Source: Anastatus disparis
Lineage: Eukaryota; Arthropoda; Insecta; Hymenoptera; Eupelmidae
Length of the DNA stretch: 64,000 nt
Assembly (NCBI GenBank): GCA_017163975.1
Contig: JAFFSR010000353.1
Location: forward strand, 1,926,501-1,990,500
Direction of reading: 5' to 3'
In this document: positions 11,641 through 23,755 of the stretch, in pieces
Position numbering within the stretch: the stretch's first letter is position 1
Layout: every line of letters begins with the position of its first letter
Notes under the pieces: generated by a model
Databases searched by the model: none
The model's input: the letters and a program-made list of their open reading frames with translations, nothing else
Told to the model about the DNA's origin: nothing
Position numbers and translations under genes: made by a program

Positions 11641-12675
11641 TTCTTACAAAAAAAGGAAGAAAATTTAGGGCAACGCCAGGTCTACGTAACGTTAAGGATG
11701 ATTTATCGAAACCTCTACGTAATTATTTAAATTTAAAAAAAAATTGTATAAATGCTTTCAAGCAAGTTAAACAAAATAAAAAAATGACTGAAACAATTTT
11801 TCTATTACGAATAAATAGATTAAGCCTTCATAACATTACTCTTTTAAAATCTTAAAGAAGAGTATATTTAAGAGGCCCGAAACGATAATCTAAAAGGAAT
11901 AAAAATATTTCCAAATGGCTATCGTTAATATTTATTTATCAATCTTTTTATTTCAACGTCAAAAAAATCCATTTCATACAAAATTTTTCGTTTTAGAATT
12001 TAATGAATATTGTTGTATGCTATTCTATTTTCCGTCTGTAGCGCTGCCTTATTTCTTGATAAAAACTATATTTTTTAATTATAATAATATATAAATAAAC
12101 TTATGCAGTTTCGCAAAGATTAAAATTGTTTGTTTTAATTAAATATCAAGCATTGCATAAAAACTTATCAATAATTACAATTAAAAGGTTCGACTTAATT
12201 TTCAAACTTTAATTAATTTAATTAATCAACTGCTGTTATCGATACTCCTTTTTTCCTACATATTTTCTTTTAAGAGCATGACGAAGCTGTCCGCCTTCTA
12301 ATAATATTTCCAATCTTAACTTATGAATAAACGATGCGTTTAATTGAGTTTTTTGCTATAAAGAAAAAATTTGTAAGATTAAACTCTAGTGCGGACAACT
12401 GAAGAAAACCACCAAAATATTATACATACAAAGTTATAATAAAAACTTTCAATATATCGTATTTTAAGGTTAGGTTTGTCGAGTTTGATATCTAATTTCC
12501 AATCCAAGCTCATAAAAAAATAACAAGTCCAAATGATTTTTTATTTTAACAAAAATTATTGTACTAATATAACTTTAGTGCGGACAAGTCATTATATTTG
12601 TTTAATTTAAGAATTTAAAAAGATATCGATAAAATAAAAAAAGCAAAATTCGATAGCTGCAGCTTCGACATGCCG
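11641..12675. other. No confident gene
   Basis: AT-rich. A plus-strand frame runs from the LTR edge to a stop at 11853-11855 and has a Lys/Asn-rich tail (KPLRNYLNLKKN...), which could be a scrap of coding sequence. I recognise nothing and see no repeats. Confidence 0.5.
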
Positions 12676-13064
12676 TTAAGAGGAGGTCACGTATCTCTGT
12701 CCTTTTCTAATTAAAGAATCAAGATTTTCACAGAAACTAATAGCTTTAGCAAAAAATAAAGAGAAAGCCGCATGTCATATCAAAAAAAGCAATATTTTCT
12801 TTGATAAGAAAGAATTAATTTTATTGCTTCGTTTTCAAGAAAACCTTGAAAAACTTAAATCATAGAGGTTAGGGTGGACAATTTCGTTTTTCAAGGTTTT
12901 CTTGAGAACGAAGCAATAAAATTAATTCTTTCTCATCAAAAAAAATATTGCTTTTTTTGATACAAGATGCGGCTTTCTCTTCATTTTTTGCTAAAGTTAG
13001 TAGTTTTTGTAAAAAAATCATTTCTTTGATTAGAAAAGGACAGAGATACGTGACCTCCTCTTAA
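12676..13064. mobile_element. TTAAGAGGAGGTCACG foldback MITE
   Basis: Both ends are TTAAGAGGAGGTCACGTATC in inverted orientation, with TTAA at 12676-12679 and 13061-13064. Arms of about 180 bp pair almost throughout, including GAAAACCTTGAAAAAC and GAAAGCCGCAT blocks, around a short loop near 12870. No coding capacity. The same GAAAGCCGCATCTTGTAT block occurs near the right end of the 31108-35428 element and the same terminus at its left end, so this is a non-autonomous relative. Confidence 0.88.
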
Positions 13065-13189
13065 GGAAGTTTTTTTTGACTAAATCAATATGGTTGTTTT
13101 AAAAAAAAGTATCATGAAACAATTTAAAAATAAATTGTTTTATAATACTTCTTCCCATACTATATTTTGTATTACATTTTCATTTTCAT

Positions 13190-13793
13190 TATTGTTTTCA
13201 ATAAAAGTTTCTTATGATTTTTTTATCTAGATAATGCAACGTATAACTGACCATGTGAAAATAAAGGTTTATTTAAATATATTTCTACATTTTCAAAACT
13301 TAGTCCCTGAGCTTTAATAATGGTCATTGCAAATGCTAAACAAATTGGAAACTGTCTACGATATAATATAAATGGTAATGAAGTATTTTCACTTGTACCT
13401 GAAGTTATTCTTGGTATGAATACAATAGAATCTTTTTTATAACCTGTAATAATTTTTGCTTTTACATTGAATTTAAATAACTCAATAATTTGTAATCTAG
13501 TGCCATTGCAAAGTCCTTCACTTACACACAAATTTTTTAATAACATTACAATGGTATTTTTTTTTAAGAATTAATTCTTGTATTGGAAACCCTGAAAATC
13601 TTAATAAATTTAAATATTTAATTGGAAATTTTAATTCGACATCTGTTTCGGTTTGATCAATACCTTTATGTTTAGCATAATCAAGACTATAATATGTCAT
13701 TGCATTTGAATTAATTTGATTTAATATTTTGTCATTAATATTATATACATCTTCATTATGAGAAGAAAGTATAATTTTATCAGATAAATCTTC
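13190..13793 (-). pseudogene. Helitron Rep/helicase C-terminal fragment
   Basis: On the minus strand the fragment reads INSNAMTYYSLDYAK..., then a KFPIKYLNLLRFSGFPIQEL block. After a one-base shift near 13550 it reads MLLKNLCVSEGLCNGTRL, FIPRI, FILYRRQFPICLAFAMTI-KAQG and SHGQLYVALSR. These are the PIF1-type SF1 helicase motifs at the C-terminus of Helitron Rep/Hel proteins (the NGTR, RRQFP, AMTI.K.QG and YVALSR signatures). The N-terminal Rep nuclease, Walker A and most of the helicase are missing. The fragment begins just right of the 12676-13064 MITE. No Helitron 3' hairpin/CTRR end was identified nearby. Non-functional. Confidence 0.88.
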
Positions 13794-13794
13794 T

Positions 13795-13965
13795 TAAAAT
13801 TCATAATAAATCATCTTTGATTAACTAAAATATTAAATTGTTAGCTAAAAATTACAATATATCAGCTAAAATTTTAGATAAATTAGCTAAAATATTAAAT
13901 TTTTAGCTAAAATTTAAAATAAATCAGCTACATTTTACAATAAATGATCTAAAAATATCATTTTT
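13795..13965. repeat. AGCTAAAA short tandem repeat
   Basis: Six or so degenerate repeats of a TTAGCTAAAAWTTA-type unit, spaced irregularly by 20-40 bases. Immediately upstream of the Helitron fragment on its coding strand. Confidence 0.6.
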
Positions 13966-15260
13966 CCTACTTTATTTAACTAAATATATTGTAGTTTCTC
14001 AGAGTTAAAAATAGGATATTTGAGGGGAGGGTTGAGAGGGGAGAGCCTAACAGTGGCAGCGGCGATATATTTTGAATATATAGAGAGATATTAATAAGAT
14101 CATTCAAACATTATTGATGCAACATGGATCACATACATATTCGTAAACAAAAAAAGTATGCGTAATAATAAATCACCCTACACATTAATTTAATGAAAAT
14201 CCTAACATCAATTAAATATATTAGATTTTTCCTAGAGATGAATTTAAATATAAAAATAATAATAGAGGAGGATGATGATAATTTTTTATTTTTCGAATTT
14301 ATACCAATAAGAAAAAATATTTTTATTTAAATTATTTGATTTATTCAACAAAGATTGAAGTATAAATTAAAATTAAGAAATTTCAATCAATTAATTTATA
14401 TTGATTCATTATTAAATGAAATATGTAAAATTATCACGAACATTATCGATTTTAAGAGCTTTAAAATTTTGCTCATCATTTATATAAATTTTTTCTTCTA
14501 TTCAAAATAAATATTCTGTAAAGAAAATCTAACATTTACTTATATAAATAGTACATTGTTAACCATAGGGACAAAATTAAATTTTTTTTTTTTAAAGTTT
14601 GCGAAAGTTAAAAGTATTTTTTTATTAGAATTTAGTTATTTTCAACTTGATTTATTATTAATTTTAAAAATAAACAGTAATATAATCACATATTAATAAT
14701 TATTCTAATTATTGAAAAAACGTTAAGATATAGCAAGGCGAGCCTTAACCAAAATTGAATCGAAAGTCAAAAAAACAGTTCCAATTTTTTGCAAATATTG
14801 AAAGTACAATGTTTCTAGATCATAAAAATAGCAAAATGAAAATCGGCTGCTGATGGCTTTTCTAGAAAAGTGATTTTGAAAATTTTTTATTTTTCAAGGA
14901 TATGTTTATTTTTAGATGTGATTTTGAAAGTAAATACGGACATAATATTTATATTTGGAACATATTTTTATTAATTCATTATTTATTTAAGCAGAACTGT
15001 TTAAATTTTACGAAAAAGCACTTACTACGGGGTAAATTTGACCATAGGCTTCCCTGCAGATTGCGTTTTATTTCAATTGATACAAAGATCCAAATTTGTA
15101 TACAAACAATATTAACATACATTAATACATACTTATTTGTAAAGAATAAATTAACAGAAATCTCTTCTTTACATATAACGCTAGCAATTCGACATAAATA
15201 TTACTACTTATTATATTAAAGTGAAGAATTAAGACTTTTTTTTTCTTACGTGAATATCTT
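13966..15260. other. AT-rich, no gene recognised
   Basis: Contains a short purine-rich, GC-richer island (14015-14070, GAGGGGAGGG...) and otherwise low-complexity AT-rich DNA. The frame at 14902-15219 has no recognisable domain and biased composition, so I do not call it. Confidence 0.6.
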
Positions 15261-15278
15261 TTGCATTATTGTCACACC

Positions 15279-15281
<3 letters not shown>

Positions 15282-15327
<46 letters not shown>

Positions 15328-15338
15328 GTGTGTGTTTA
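15282..15338. repeat. (AC)n microsatellite
   Basis: About 22 AC dinucleotides followed by GCGTGTGTGT, which makes the right edge self-complementary. Confidence 0.97.
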
Positions 15339-15772
15339 TCATTATGAATTGTGAGTATTCGCGGATGAATGTAATTACAATAATCCCTTGCCTGCACTTT
15401 TATAGCTCCTGCATTATGCCATTTGCTGTAATTTTCCAATATATTGGCGGCAGTTCTGAGCTCTCCACGTACTTCAAGCTCATCTTTCTAGGCATAGTAA
15501 TACGTACATAGATACGCAGAACTATGTGACATAATACCTACCAAGATATTGGCTAGTTTTAAATCGGTTGCAATCGTACAAGAAGCAAGAGAGTTAATGT
15601 TTAACTCAGAGAAGAGTTTCTCTACATTTTTATAATTTTCTTATGATTGTGCTACCATTCCTAAGATGAATAACTTCTTTACTCCAGAGTCCTTAAATCT
15701 TTTTGCGGCCACTCCTTCTGAATATGAAGCTCGCTTTGATTCGGACTCTAGGCTTGCTGTATTAGTTATAGA

Positions 15773-16403
15773 CTACACTGATAGACATATTTTTAAAAAC
15801 TCCCCTCCTCTATCATATCCCACTTTCAGATGAACATTTGATACTTGCCTAACTTTTTTAATATGTTGGACAAAAGCAGGCACATCTTTGCAAAAAATTA
15901 AAACTGCGGCAGCATCAGTAATTGTACTTTTCTTGACATTTACAAAATCAAATCTTTTATGATCAAATAAATGATCTAAAGAGTGCGCTTTGTAAGTTAA
16001 CTGTGCTTTTAATCCAGGTTCAATAACTTTTCTATTTCTTGTTCCTGCACGAACAGAAGCAGCAACTTTTAGAATAGTAAGATTGCTTAAATTACAATCG
16101 GTTTTGATCTGCAACATGACATCCGTAGAAATTGTTTGACGATATTTTCAATGGTCTTCAATTTTGCCTACTGCTACACGAAGAGGAGGACCTTGCACTT
16201 GTGAAAGCTGTAAACTAGTAGCCTTGTCGTCCTTATCTTCTTCCAATTTACGTTTGAGTACAGACGGGATAACCTGACTTTGAGTTTTCGAAAGTGTTTC
16301 CATTATGCAAGATGATAAGTTTTTCACTCGATGCTCTGCATTGCAATCATGCAAAACAAAAGTTGCATCGTTTTTGAGCAAATGAATCTTGCCACGATCG
16401 ATC
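15773..16403 (-). pseudogene. Unrecognised repeat-type gene, main exon, one stop
   Basis: A minus-strand exon opens after TTTTTTGTAG at about 16404-16413 and reads IDRGKIHLLKNDATFV...GPPLRVAVGKIEDH. It meets a stop at 16150-16148 and continues in the same frame with LTILKVAASVRAGTRNRKVIEPGLK to ...LKVGYDRGGEFLKICLSV. The pattern (R-x-R-x-IEPGLK, then VG-D-GG-FLK) resembles, from memory, a large family of uncharacterised insect and cnidarian repeat-encoded proteins. I know no biochemical function for it. The true protein probably continues past the stop at 15773. An upstream exon lies at 17218-17470, separated by the 16490-17213 MITE. Confidence 0.5.
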
Positions 16404-16489
16404 TACAAAAAACGAAGATTTTAAGTAAAGGATATTGTTAAAAATATGTTCATATGCAAAAATATATACAAATATACAGTAATCAATAA

Positions 16490-17213
16490 GGGGTCGTACC
16501 CAAATGCCGTTGACAATTTTTTCGATATTTCAACCCCCCGGTCCCCTTTCCGTGACATGTGTAAACTATTAAAGTACCCCCCCCCTGTAACGTAAACTAA
16601 CTTTTTTATTTTTTATTAAACTTTTAAAAAAAATTTTAATTATATTAATTACTTTTTAAATATTGAACATATTTTTATGTTTTTTATTTTATTAAAATAG
16701 CATTTTCACAAAACAACAGAATTCTAAACATTGCATATAATAAATATTTTTAAGATATTAAATATATTAATCGTCGATAAACTTTTTCACTTTAATTTTA
16801 TCGAAAAAGATCATAAAACTATGAACCTTTTAAAATACGTTATAAAAATAGAACACGATTCAACAGGCACAAATATAAATGCTGCAATCGGCTTGAAAAT
16901 TTTTCGTTTGTTTTGACAGCTCACTCGTTAAAAGAAACGGCTTATGCTTTGCACCGTATGGCGGCGCCCGCGTACATGTAAAGGAAAGTAATATACTGTG
17001 TTTTAGTGGACAGACTGCAGAACTGCTTGACTTTGCAGTTTTCGGATGAAAAATCTGCTCCAAATTGCTAATATTATGCAATGATCTTTTTGATAAAAAA
17101 ATAGCCAACGTAGGAGTAAATAACTAACCCCCCCTCCCATAGCGTTACTTTTCGTAGATTTTGATCGACCCCTCCCCCCCAAAAAACTGTCAACGGCATT
17201 TGGGTACGACCCC
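16490..17213. mobile_element. PIF/Harbinger-like MITE, TAA target duplication
   Basis: Terminal inverted repeats GGGGTCGTACCCAAATGCCG and its complement are flanked by TAA on both sides (16487-16489, 17214-17216). A 3-bp TWA duplication with G-rich TIRs is the PIF/Harbinger signature. The ends are followed by C-runs. The internal minus-strand frame 16860-17108 has no recognised domain. The element sits inside the intron of the flanking broken gene. Confidence 0.85.
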
Positions 17214-17217
17214 TAAT

Positions 17218-17470
17218 TTACCAGAAACTGCATTTCCTTGATTTTTGTTAGGTGTATTGATAGGGTTACTTCTTGCTATTTCACATAGCTTACATTTACT
17301 TCGCTCTTGATCTTGTAACTTTTCCCTGGGCTAAAAAGATTGACAAATCTGGAGAATCCATCTCCTTTTTTTGTGTTTTAGCGTGATATAAATATCTAAC
17401 ACAAGCTTGACATAAAGCATTACAATTTTTGTTACCCCAAGTCCTGGTTACAGTCTTTCGTTCTATTTAT
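17218..17470 (-). pseudogene. Upstream exon of the broken zinc-binding gene
   Basis: On the minus strand the sequence gives NKNCNALCQACVRYLYHAKT, then after a one-base shift KCKLCEIARSNPINTPNKN. The two C-x2-C pairs suggest a zinc-binding module. It lies upstream, in coding direction, of the exon at 15773-16403 and is separated from it only by the PIF-like MITE, so they are probably parts of one gene. Frameshifted. Confidence 0.45.
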
Positions 17471-17495
17471 TGAGAAACCTAACAAAAAAAGCGTA

Positions 17496-18150
17496 AGACC
17501 GATTTCTCTTACCGCAAGTTGAGGCAAGCTCTTTAAATCGTTAGTTGAAAATCATTTACGATGGTACTGCGAATTTCATAATATTCCAAATAGTCAATCG
17601 GGCTTAAGAAAAGGCCGGTCATGTGCTGATAATCTCGCAACTTTTACTGTAAAGACAGACCAAGCTCTTTTAAATAGAAAAAATTTGTTAATCCTCTTTC
17701 TCGACGTTGACTCCGCTTATGACAATGTCAACAGTGACGTCCTCCGAGACTCCGAAATTGAAGTAAATAGTATCCAAATCAAATCTAGCGAGTCGAACCA
17801 CTTTTTGGGTATAACTTTTAATTATAAATTAACATTAATGGCTCGAGTAAATAAGTTAAAACAGATTTGTAGCAATAGGGCATACATTATAAAATTTTTA
17901 TGCGGCTTGAAATGAAGAGCCCACCCCAACATCTTGTTCATCTTATATAAAAGTTTTGTTGACTCTTTAATTGATTATGGTAGTTACATATTCTTTTCTG
18001 AAAACAAAAACCTAGCGAAATCTCTGGAAAAAATCCAATATAATTGCATTAGAACAATCATGGGCTATTGCAAAACATCACCGACAAACGTAATTTTAGC
18101 AGAGTCAAAATTACAGTCAATTTTAAAGCAAACGAAATTTCTTTGTTGTT
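17496..18150 (+). pseudogene. LINE reverse-transcriptase fragment
   Basis: Plus strand: RPISLTAS, stop, GKLFKSLVENHL, then QSGLRKGRSCADNLATF and FLDVDSAYDNV, the first catalytic-Asp motif of non-LTR reverse transcriptase. The frame then jumps directly to SSESNHFLGITFNYKL and the HPNILFILYKSFVDSLIDYG region, so the YADD catalytic block has been deleted. Additional in-frame stops occur, for example before RAHPN. Together with the RNase H fragment at 20300-20757 it forms one element of an RNase H-bearing clade (I/Loa-like). Non-functional and old. Confidence 0.82.
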
Positions 18151-18467
18151 GCTAACTAATGAAAGTTTTATACAACTTTAACTTACTGATCACAAATATT
18201 ATTGACTCTATATTTAAAAATACAAGATATGATAAATTTGAAATCAATGATTAACGCTCATTAAATTATTGTATTATCAATGTCATCGAACTAAACATTA
18301 AAACACAAAAAATTTCCGCTGTATTGTTTTGATTATAAAATTTCCACTACTTCCATCAATTTTAACTATAAGTTAGGTGATAATTTAAAAAAAAAAAGCT
18401 TTAAGAGCAGGCCGAATTATCTGTTCTTGTCTAATAGTGTTTTTCATTATTTATATAAACACCATTG

Positions 18468-20023
18468 CCCTGTAAGAATATTCAGCATAAGGAATGGTCG
18501 ATGGTCATAATGATGACCAAACAATTGATCATAATGGTGGCCGGAGGATTAGTCACAATTATGACCATAATTATGCTGAATAATCGACAAACATACAAAA
18601 TAACCTTGAAATGCTTCCCAATGAATCATTGATCTAATTATTTAACTATTTATATTAAACTAGTAATTTTGTAAAACAGAATACAATCCTTCAAGAATTG
18701 AAGTAATGTTTTCAGTAATGTCAACAAATGAATAAAATAGTTATTATTTCATAAAAAGTATTATTTTTAATTTTGATCAGATTATTTTGTATTATTATTT
18801 CAGTATTATTATTTTATTCTTTGTTTTTATATTAAATACAACATAAAATAAAGTTTCCTTAAGAAAAATGTCATTTTTAACCTTTATTCATTATTACGTT
18901 AACCTAATGACTTCATCATAATCATAAGCATACCCTGGTAGAAATTCGAACATTAAAAATGGTGTAAACAACAATTTATGACCATTTTTAATAGTAATAT
19001 TTTGTCATGTCAATATTGGCGAATAAATGGCAATTTTTTGCTGAATCTGCAGAGCTCAAATTTTTTGGTATATTGGTTAGCATCTTATAGGCAAAAAATG
19101 CTAATATAAAAATGTTGTTAAAAATTTTTGTATTTAGCCAAAAAAATACGCATTTTAAGTAAACGGAGAGAAAAAATCAGTAACAGCTATCTAAAAATTA
19201 GGTAAACTGTGGACAACTTTTTTTCACTAGTTATATAACTTTTTAGTAATGAGTCCTTAATTTTTCAGATCATAGGTAAAATCATAACCTCATTTTTGCC
19301 ACGTGGCGAGAAAATATAGATTAGTATTTATTCACATTCCTTCGTCAATGTTTATTTTTATTGGAATTTATAAAAATAAAAATAATATTAAATTTTATTA
19401 AAATAAAAATATGAAACGCAGTACGAAACGAGTATAAAAATATCGTTTTTTAAAATAATAAATGGAAAATTTTATTAATCGTTTAAAAATAACCTCTAAC
19501 GATCCGATCACAACTCAAAATATACGCGCGAATATACTTACAAAAGTGATTCTATTAATGACTAATGATAACTTTCAAGAAAAAACCTTAAATGATTCTT
19601 AATAGTAATCAATTAGAGCACAATTTGATAGACTCTACTGTTAACTATCTATATTCAAATAATAGTGGATCAGACTCAACATTTTATTAGCATTTTTTAG
19701 CACTATGAAGGTTGAAAAAAACGTTTCATATTAGTTCAAATAATGGCCATAAAACATTCCCATTTTCTGCTCTTCACTTAAAAGAAATGGCCATAAAATG
19801 GTAGAAAAAGCGTTTCATTTTCTACCAGGGTAATTATATGTTTAATTATTACCATCCTTATGCTCATAATTATGTCTCTATAGTCCACCTATCCTTTGTT
19901 ATCCCTTCAGCATAATTATGTCGCCAGGTGACAGGATTTATCAACATAATATGCGGTATAAAATGCCCATCCGGCATCAAATACGGCAAATGATGGCTAT
20001 CTTAGGTCTAACAATTCTACCAG
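18468..20023. mobile_element. Nested insertion with CAGCATAA palindromes
   Basis: Interrupts the foldback copy. It contains a local hairpin (ATTCAGCATAA ... TTATGCTGAAT, 18479-18582) built on repeated GGTCATAAT words, and itself carries the MITE at 18933-19830. The ends CCCTGTAAGAAT and ATTCTACCAGCG are roughly inverted. Boundaries are approximate. Confidence 0.45.
18933..19830. mobile_element. CCCTGGTAGAAA TIR element with TA flanks
   Basis: The ends CCCTGGTAGAAA and TTTCTACCAGGG are flanked by TA on both sides, as expected for Tc1/mariner-type insertion. 898 bp, AT-rich, no coding potential. Confidence 0.72.
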
Positions 20024-20299
20024 CGTGGCTATAACACTAAAAAAATGGCAGCCCCTGCTAGATACTAGTATAATAGATAAATTTCATAATAAGAACAAAT
20101 TAATTTTATCACGTGGTTTTTAAATAATATGAGACCTACTGAAAATCTAAAATGTAACCTATCTTTTTTGGTAAATCTGATATTATTCAAAAACTACATG
20201 ATTAAAGTATTTTCTTCTAATAATGAAATTTAACCATTATACTAGTATCTAGCGGAGGCTGCCATTTTTTTCGTGTTACTTCTGAACAATTTTATAAAC

Positions 20300-20757
20300 C
20301 ACACAAACTCATTGGTACTATACACACATAGCAAGTAAGGATTTTGATAGGTCAGTGAGATCTGCTTGTCATTACCCAGCTGAAAATATTGATTCTGGAT
20401 ACTCATTCGAATCTTTCGTCTCAGTGTTCACAGTTGAGTGTGCAGCAATTTTTAAAGCTTTATGATTGATCAACCATAGCAACAATTTAAACTTTGCCAT
20501 TATATCTGATTCGCTTAGCACCCTCCAAGCATTAAATTCAGTCAAACTTAATATCAAAACAAATTACCACATTTATAAAATTAAAGAACTATTTTTGACT
20601 ATAGTGACAGGCAACCCTTCCAAGACCATTAATTTTGTCTGGGTTCCATCACACATAGGAATCGTGACTAATGAGACTGCTAATTTACTCGTAAAAAATT
20701 TTTCTAAGAAAAAACACAACATCTCGCTCTATATTTATCTTACACTCGCTATTACAT
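20300..20757 (+). pseudogene. LINE RNase H fragment
   Basis: Plus strand: SVFTVECAAIFKAL carries the family's glutamate, then after a stop FAIISDSLSTLQALNS carries the DS motif, and INFVWVPSHIGIVTNETANLL corresponds to WVPSHxGIxGNExAD. The catalytic-order residues are recognisable, though the final D is replaced (ETAN). This is the C-terminal RNase H of the element whose RT lies at 17496-18150; about 2 kb of nested repeats separates them. Confidence 0.82.
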
Positions 20758-20769
20758 AGTATCAATCAA

Positions 20770-21979
20770 TAGCATTTTAGTCGACCACTATTACTCAGTA
20801 GCCTCACAGCCAGGCTTAAAATTTTAAGCAGATCTAATAGTCTAGGTGGGATCGGTTTTAGTTTGGATGTTTCATATATTGTCGCTAATTTTTGTTTAAA
20901 TGTTTCCAAAATTATTTTAGGTATGATAATTTCGATAAGTGCCAGTTGAAAAAGTTGTGCTAAATACGCTATTAAACAAATGGTGAAAATATCTCAAAAA
21001 AGACGATTTTTTCATCCTTTCTTTATTTGTAGCTCCTTAAATATACATTTTAGAGAAAAATGTAAGGGAAAAAAAGTAATGTGATAAAATTTTACATGAA
21101 ATATTGAACTTTTGAAATAAGAAATTCCATTTTTTATGTTATAAAAACGACAACAATTGCAAAAAGACTGTCCAAAAATTAATGTTTTGCTCAATTATTT
21201 TTTTAATTATTTAAATTTATCATATAGTTTTAATATTGGGCCACAGAAAACTTTTTTAAATGATAGAACAGCCCAGCAAATTTCATTAGAATCGATCTGT
21301 TAGTTACTTTACAATAATTACAATCAAGCGTCCCGCAAACAAGTACAAAAATTAATTGTACTTTGAAAAATTAAAATCGGATGATTAGAAGTGTCTTGGG
21401 AATTTTTTTAAAAATATAGTTAAATTTATGCTTATAAACAAATTGAATATCTTTTTCAATTTTAAATTAAATAAAACCCAAAAACTTTTGTTTCAAAATA
21501 CTCTGAAAGACGCTCATTTGAAAAAAGGAAGGTCAAATTCTGCTCAATATTTTTTGAGCTATGACTCACCAAATTTAGCTTGTGTTTATTATTAAACAAT
21601 AAACAATAGAAAGGCAATTAAAGTGTCATTAGCTTTAGTTGTCCAAGCACTTTTGAGGCAAAAGTATTCAAAACATGCGCTCTTTAAAAACACAAAAAAA
21701 AACATCGATTAAAATTTCTCTGATCACTCGAAAAGTCGTTGAAAACACAGAGGATCACGTGATGGAGCAAGTTGATTGAAAAGTGAAATCAAGACTTTGT
21801 ACATTTTAAAACATTTATTCATCTATTTTACATGAAAGTGCTCAATCTTATGTAATTTTATCTACTAAATGAGAATTTACTTGATATTAATTTTTAATAT
21901 TGTTTATACAAATTAAAAACTTGAAAAATTGTGAAAAAATGAAAAAATTCCTAAAAGTAGGTAATTTTGTCTCTTGTAC
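20770..21979. other. AT-rich, no gene recognised
   Basis: No motif, repeat or domain seen. Short frames (for example 21012-21194) are compositional. Confidence 0.6.
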
Positions 21980-22461
21980 CCATCACAGTCAAGGAAGATT
22001 GTCCAACTAGCCTGAAAGGAGAAAGACGCCGTAAAATAAAAAGGGCGCGAAAAAACGCGAGAACTGTGTACAATGTACAGTTCCGTCTCTTAGACCTAAC
22101 TCAAGCATGAAAACTTCTATTCGTCCAATTAGCCTGAGGGAAGAGAGATGCTAGAAAACAAAAGAGAGGGTTAAAATGCGCGCAAAACGTACACAGCTTT
22201 GTCTCTTATACATATCGTGCCTGTATCATATGTAAAAGACAAAGCTGCATGCGTTGTGCGCACTTTTCGCGCATTTTTGCGCCTTTTATTTTTCAGCGTC
22301 TCTCTTTCTTCAAGCTAATTAGACAAGTTTCCATGCTTGATTAAAGTCTAAGAGACAAAGCTGTATATTGCGCGCAGCTCTCGCGTTTTTTCGCGCCTTT
22401 TTTATTTTACGGCGTCTTTCTCCTCTCAGGCTAGTTGGGTAAACTCCCTTGCCTGTGTCAC
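21980..22461. mobile_element. Concentric palindrome MITE
   Basis: The outer arms pair from CACAGTCAAGGAAG (about 21985) to CTTGCCTGTG (about 22459) through CCAACTAGCCTGA and GAAAGACGCCGTAAAATAAA. A second, related inverted pair lies inside (22117-22325, CCAATTAGCCTGA ... CAAGCTAATTAGAC) with AGACAAAGCTG blocks repeated four times in alternating orientation. It looks like a hairpin duplicated within a hairpin. No coding capacity. Confidence 0.8.
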
Positions 22462-22950
22462 GTATAAGCAGTGTTGAGCAGAGAATTCTGCTTTGACGTC
22501 TAATAGCCAACTTCAGAACATTAGTATACACAAGGCAGCAAATTTTCCTACTTTTCTTGTACAATATCGACCTAAAATTTTTTTACGAGTGATGAAATGT
22601 TATTTGCTTACAAGTTAGGTTGTTTTAGAATGTACATAGATGTACAAATAATTGGCTAATAAACAGTTGTTTCTACTCAATATTTACAAATTTAAAAAAA
22701 ATAATTAAACTCTTTTTTCCACAAAAAGCCAAAAATAGAAATTGGTAAATGTTATTCTTTGTGGAACTAAATCAATTCACAATAATTAAAAATAAAAAAT
22801 TATTAATTTCAAAGGCATTTTTTTCTACTAAGAACTTGAAAATTTTTAACGATTGCCCAACTATATAATGTGTATGCCAAACTTCAAAATATCTGCGCTA
22901 ATTATCAAGTTTCTAGAATCTTGTGACATACATACATACATATATATATA

Positions 22951-23610
22951 CAGGGCGTCCCATTTTAAATAACGGATGAGCATGTCTTCAAAAATATGGA
23001 AGATAGAAAAAAACTTTCAGTACAGAAGTTGTAGAGTTCAAAGGGAGCCAACTGAGGGTGACATTGGCCACGACCTTGAGGTCAAGGGTCAAGGTTATTT
23101 AAAAGGCAAATCGATTTTTTCAAATAGGAACCCCTACTTTTGACCTCGGAAATGGAAAGAGCGGAAAATTTTACGTTCAGATATGTCCTTGGTCAAGGTC
23201 ATGGTCATGCGTCAAGGTCATTTAAAGGTAATATTATTTTTTTCAAATGGGAACCCCTACTTTTGATCTCGTGAATGAAAAGAGCGAAAAATTTGACGTT
23301 CGGATATGACCTTGGTCAAGGTCATGGTCAAGGTCAAACTCCAGATCGAAATCACTAAACGCGAACAAACACTTCGAAAAATGCAGATACTTTTAAAAAA
23401 GTGCAATAAAGCTGCAGGATTCAGAAGTGACCAGCTAATACTGAACTTAAGGTAATATCGTTGTTGTCGCGACTCTAACTAAGATCGTGGTTGACCCAGC
23501 CACTGAAGATAAGCTCGTGGTTATATCAGTCACTTAAGGCAAGATGGTGGTTGTTCCAGCCACTCAAGGCAACGTCATGATAGTCTCAGCTACTCTTAAG
23601 GACCTCAAGT
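22951..23610 (+). repeat. Left TIR of the DD41D element
   Basis: Pairs with 27490-27929. Rich in AAGGTCA half-sites. At its inner edge (23475-23600) it holds about four degenerate copies of the 30-bp unit in the opposite orientation to the array, for example CCAGCCACTCAAGGCAA. Confidence 0.88.
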
Positions 23611-23624
23611 AATATTTCGCTACC

Positions 23625-23755
23625 ATCAATGACCACTAGTAACCGAAGTTAACCACTGTTACCTTAAATGACCATTCACAACCATCAGTGACCACTGGTA
23701 ACCGAAATTGACCACTGTTACCTCAAATGACCATTCGCAATCATCAATAACCATC
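23625..23755. repeat. 59-bp direct repeat, ~2 copies
   Basis: The block beginning CCATCARTGACCACTRGTAA is followed 59 bp later by a near-identical copy and then a decayed third start. Lies between the left TIR and the transposase. Confidence 0.8.

Larger units (their letters stand above)
18401..20280. mobile_element. TTAAGAGCAGGCC foldback copy, interrupted
   Basis: Begins TTAAGAGCAGGCCGAATTAT and matches the outer arm of the 30414 element through ATATAAACAC at about 18467. The inner hairpin, ATGGCAGCCCCTGCTAGATA paired with its complement, resumes at 20024-20275. Between them lies a 1.55 kb insertion (18468-20023). The right outer arm is missing. The whole composite lies within the LINE. 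Confidence 0.65.
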
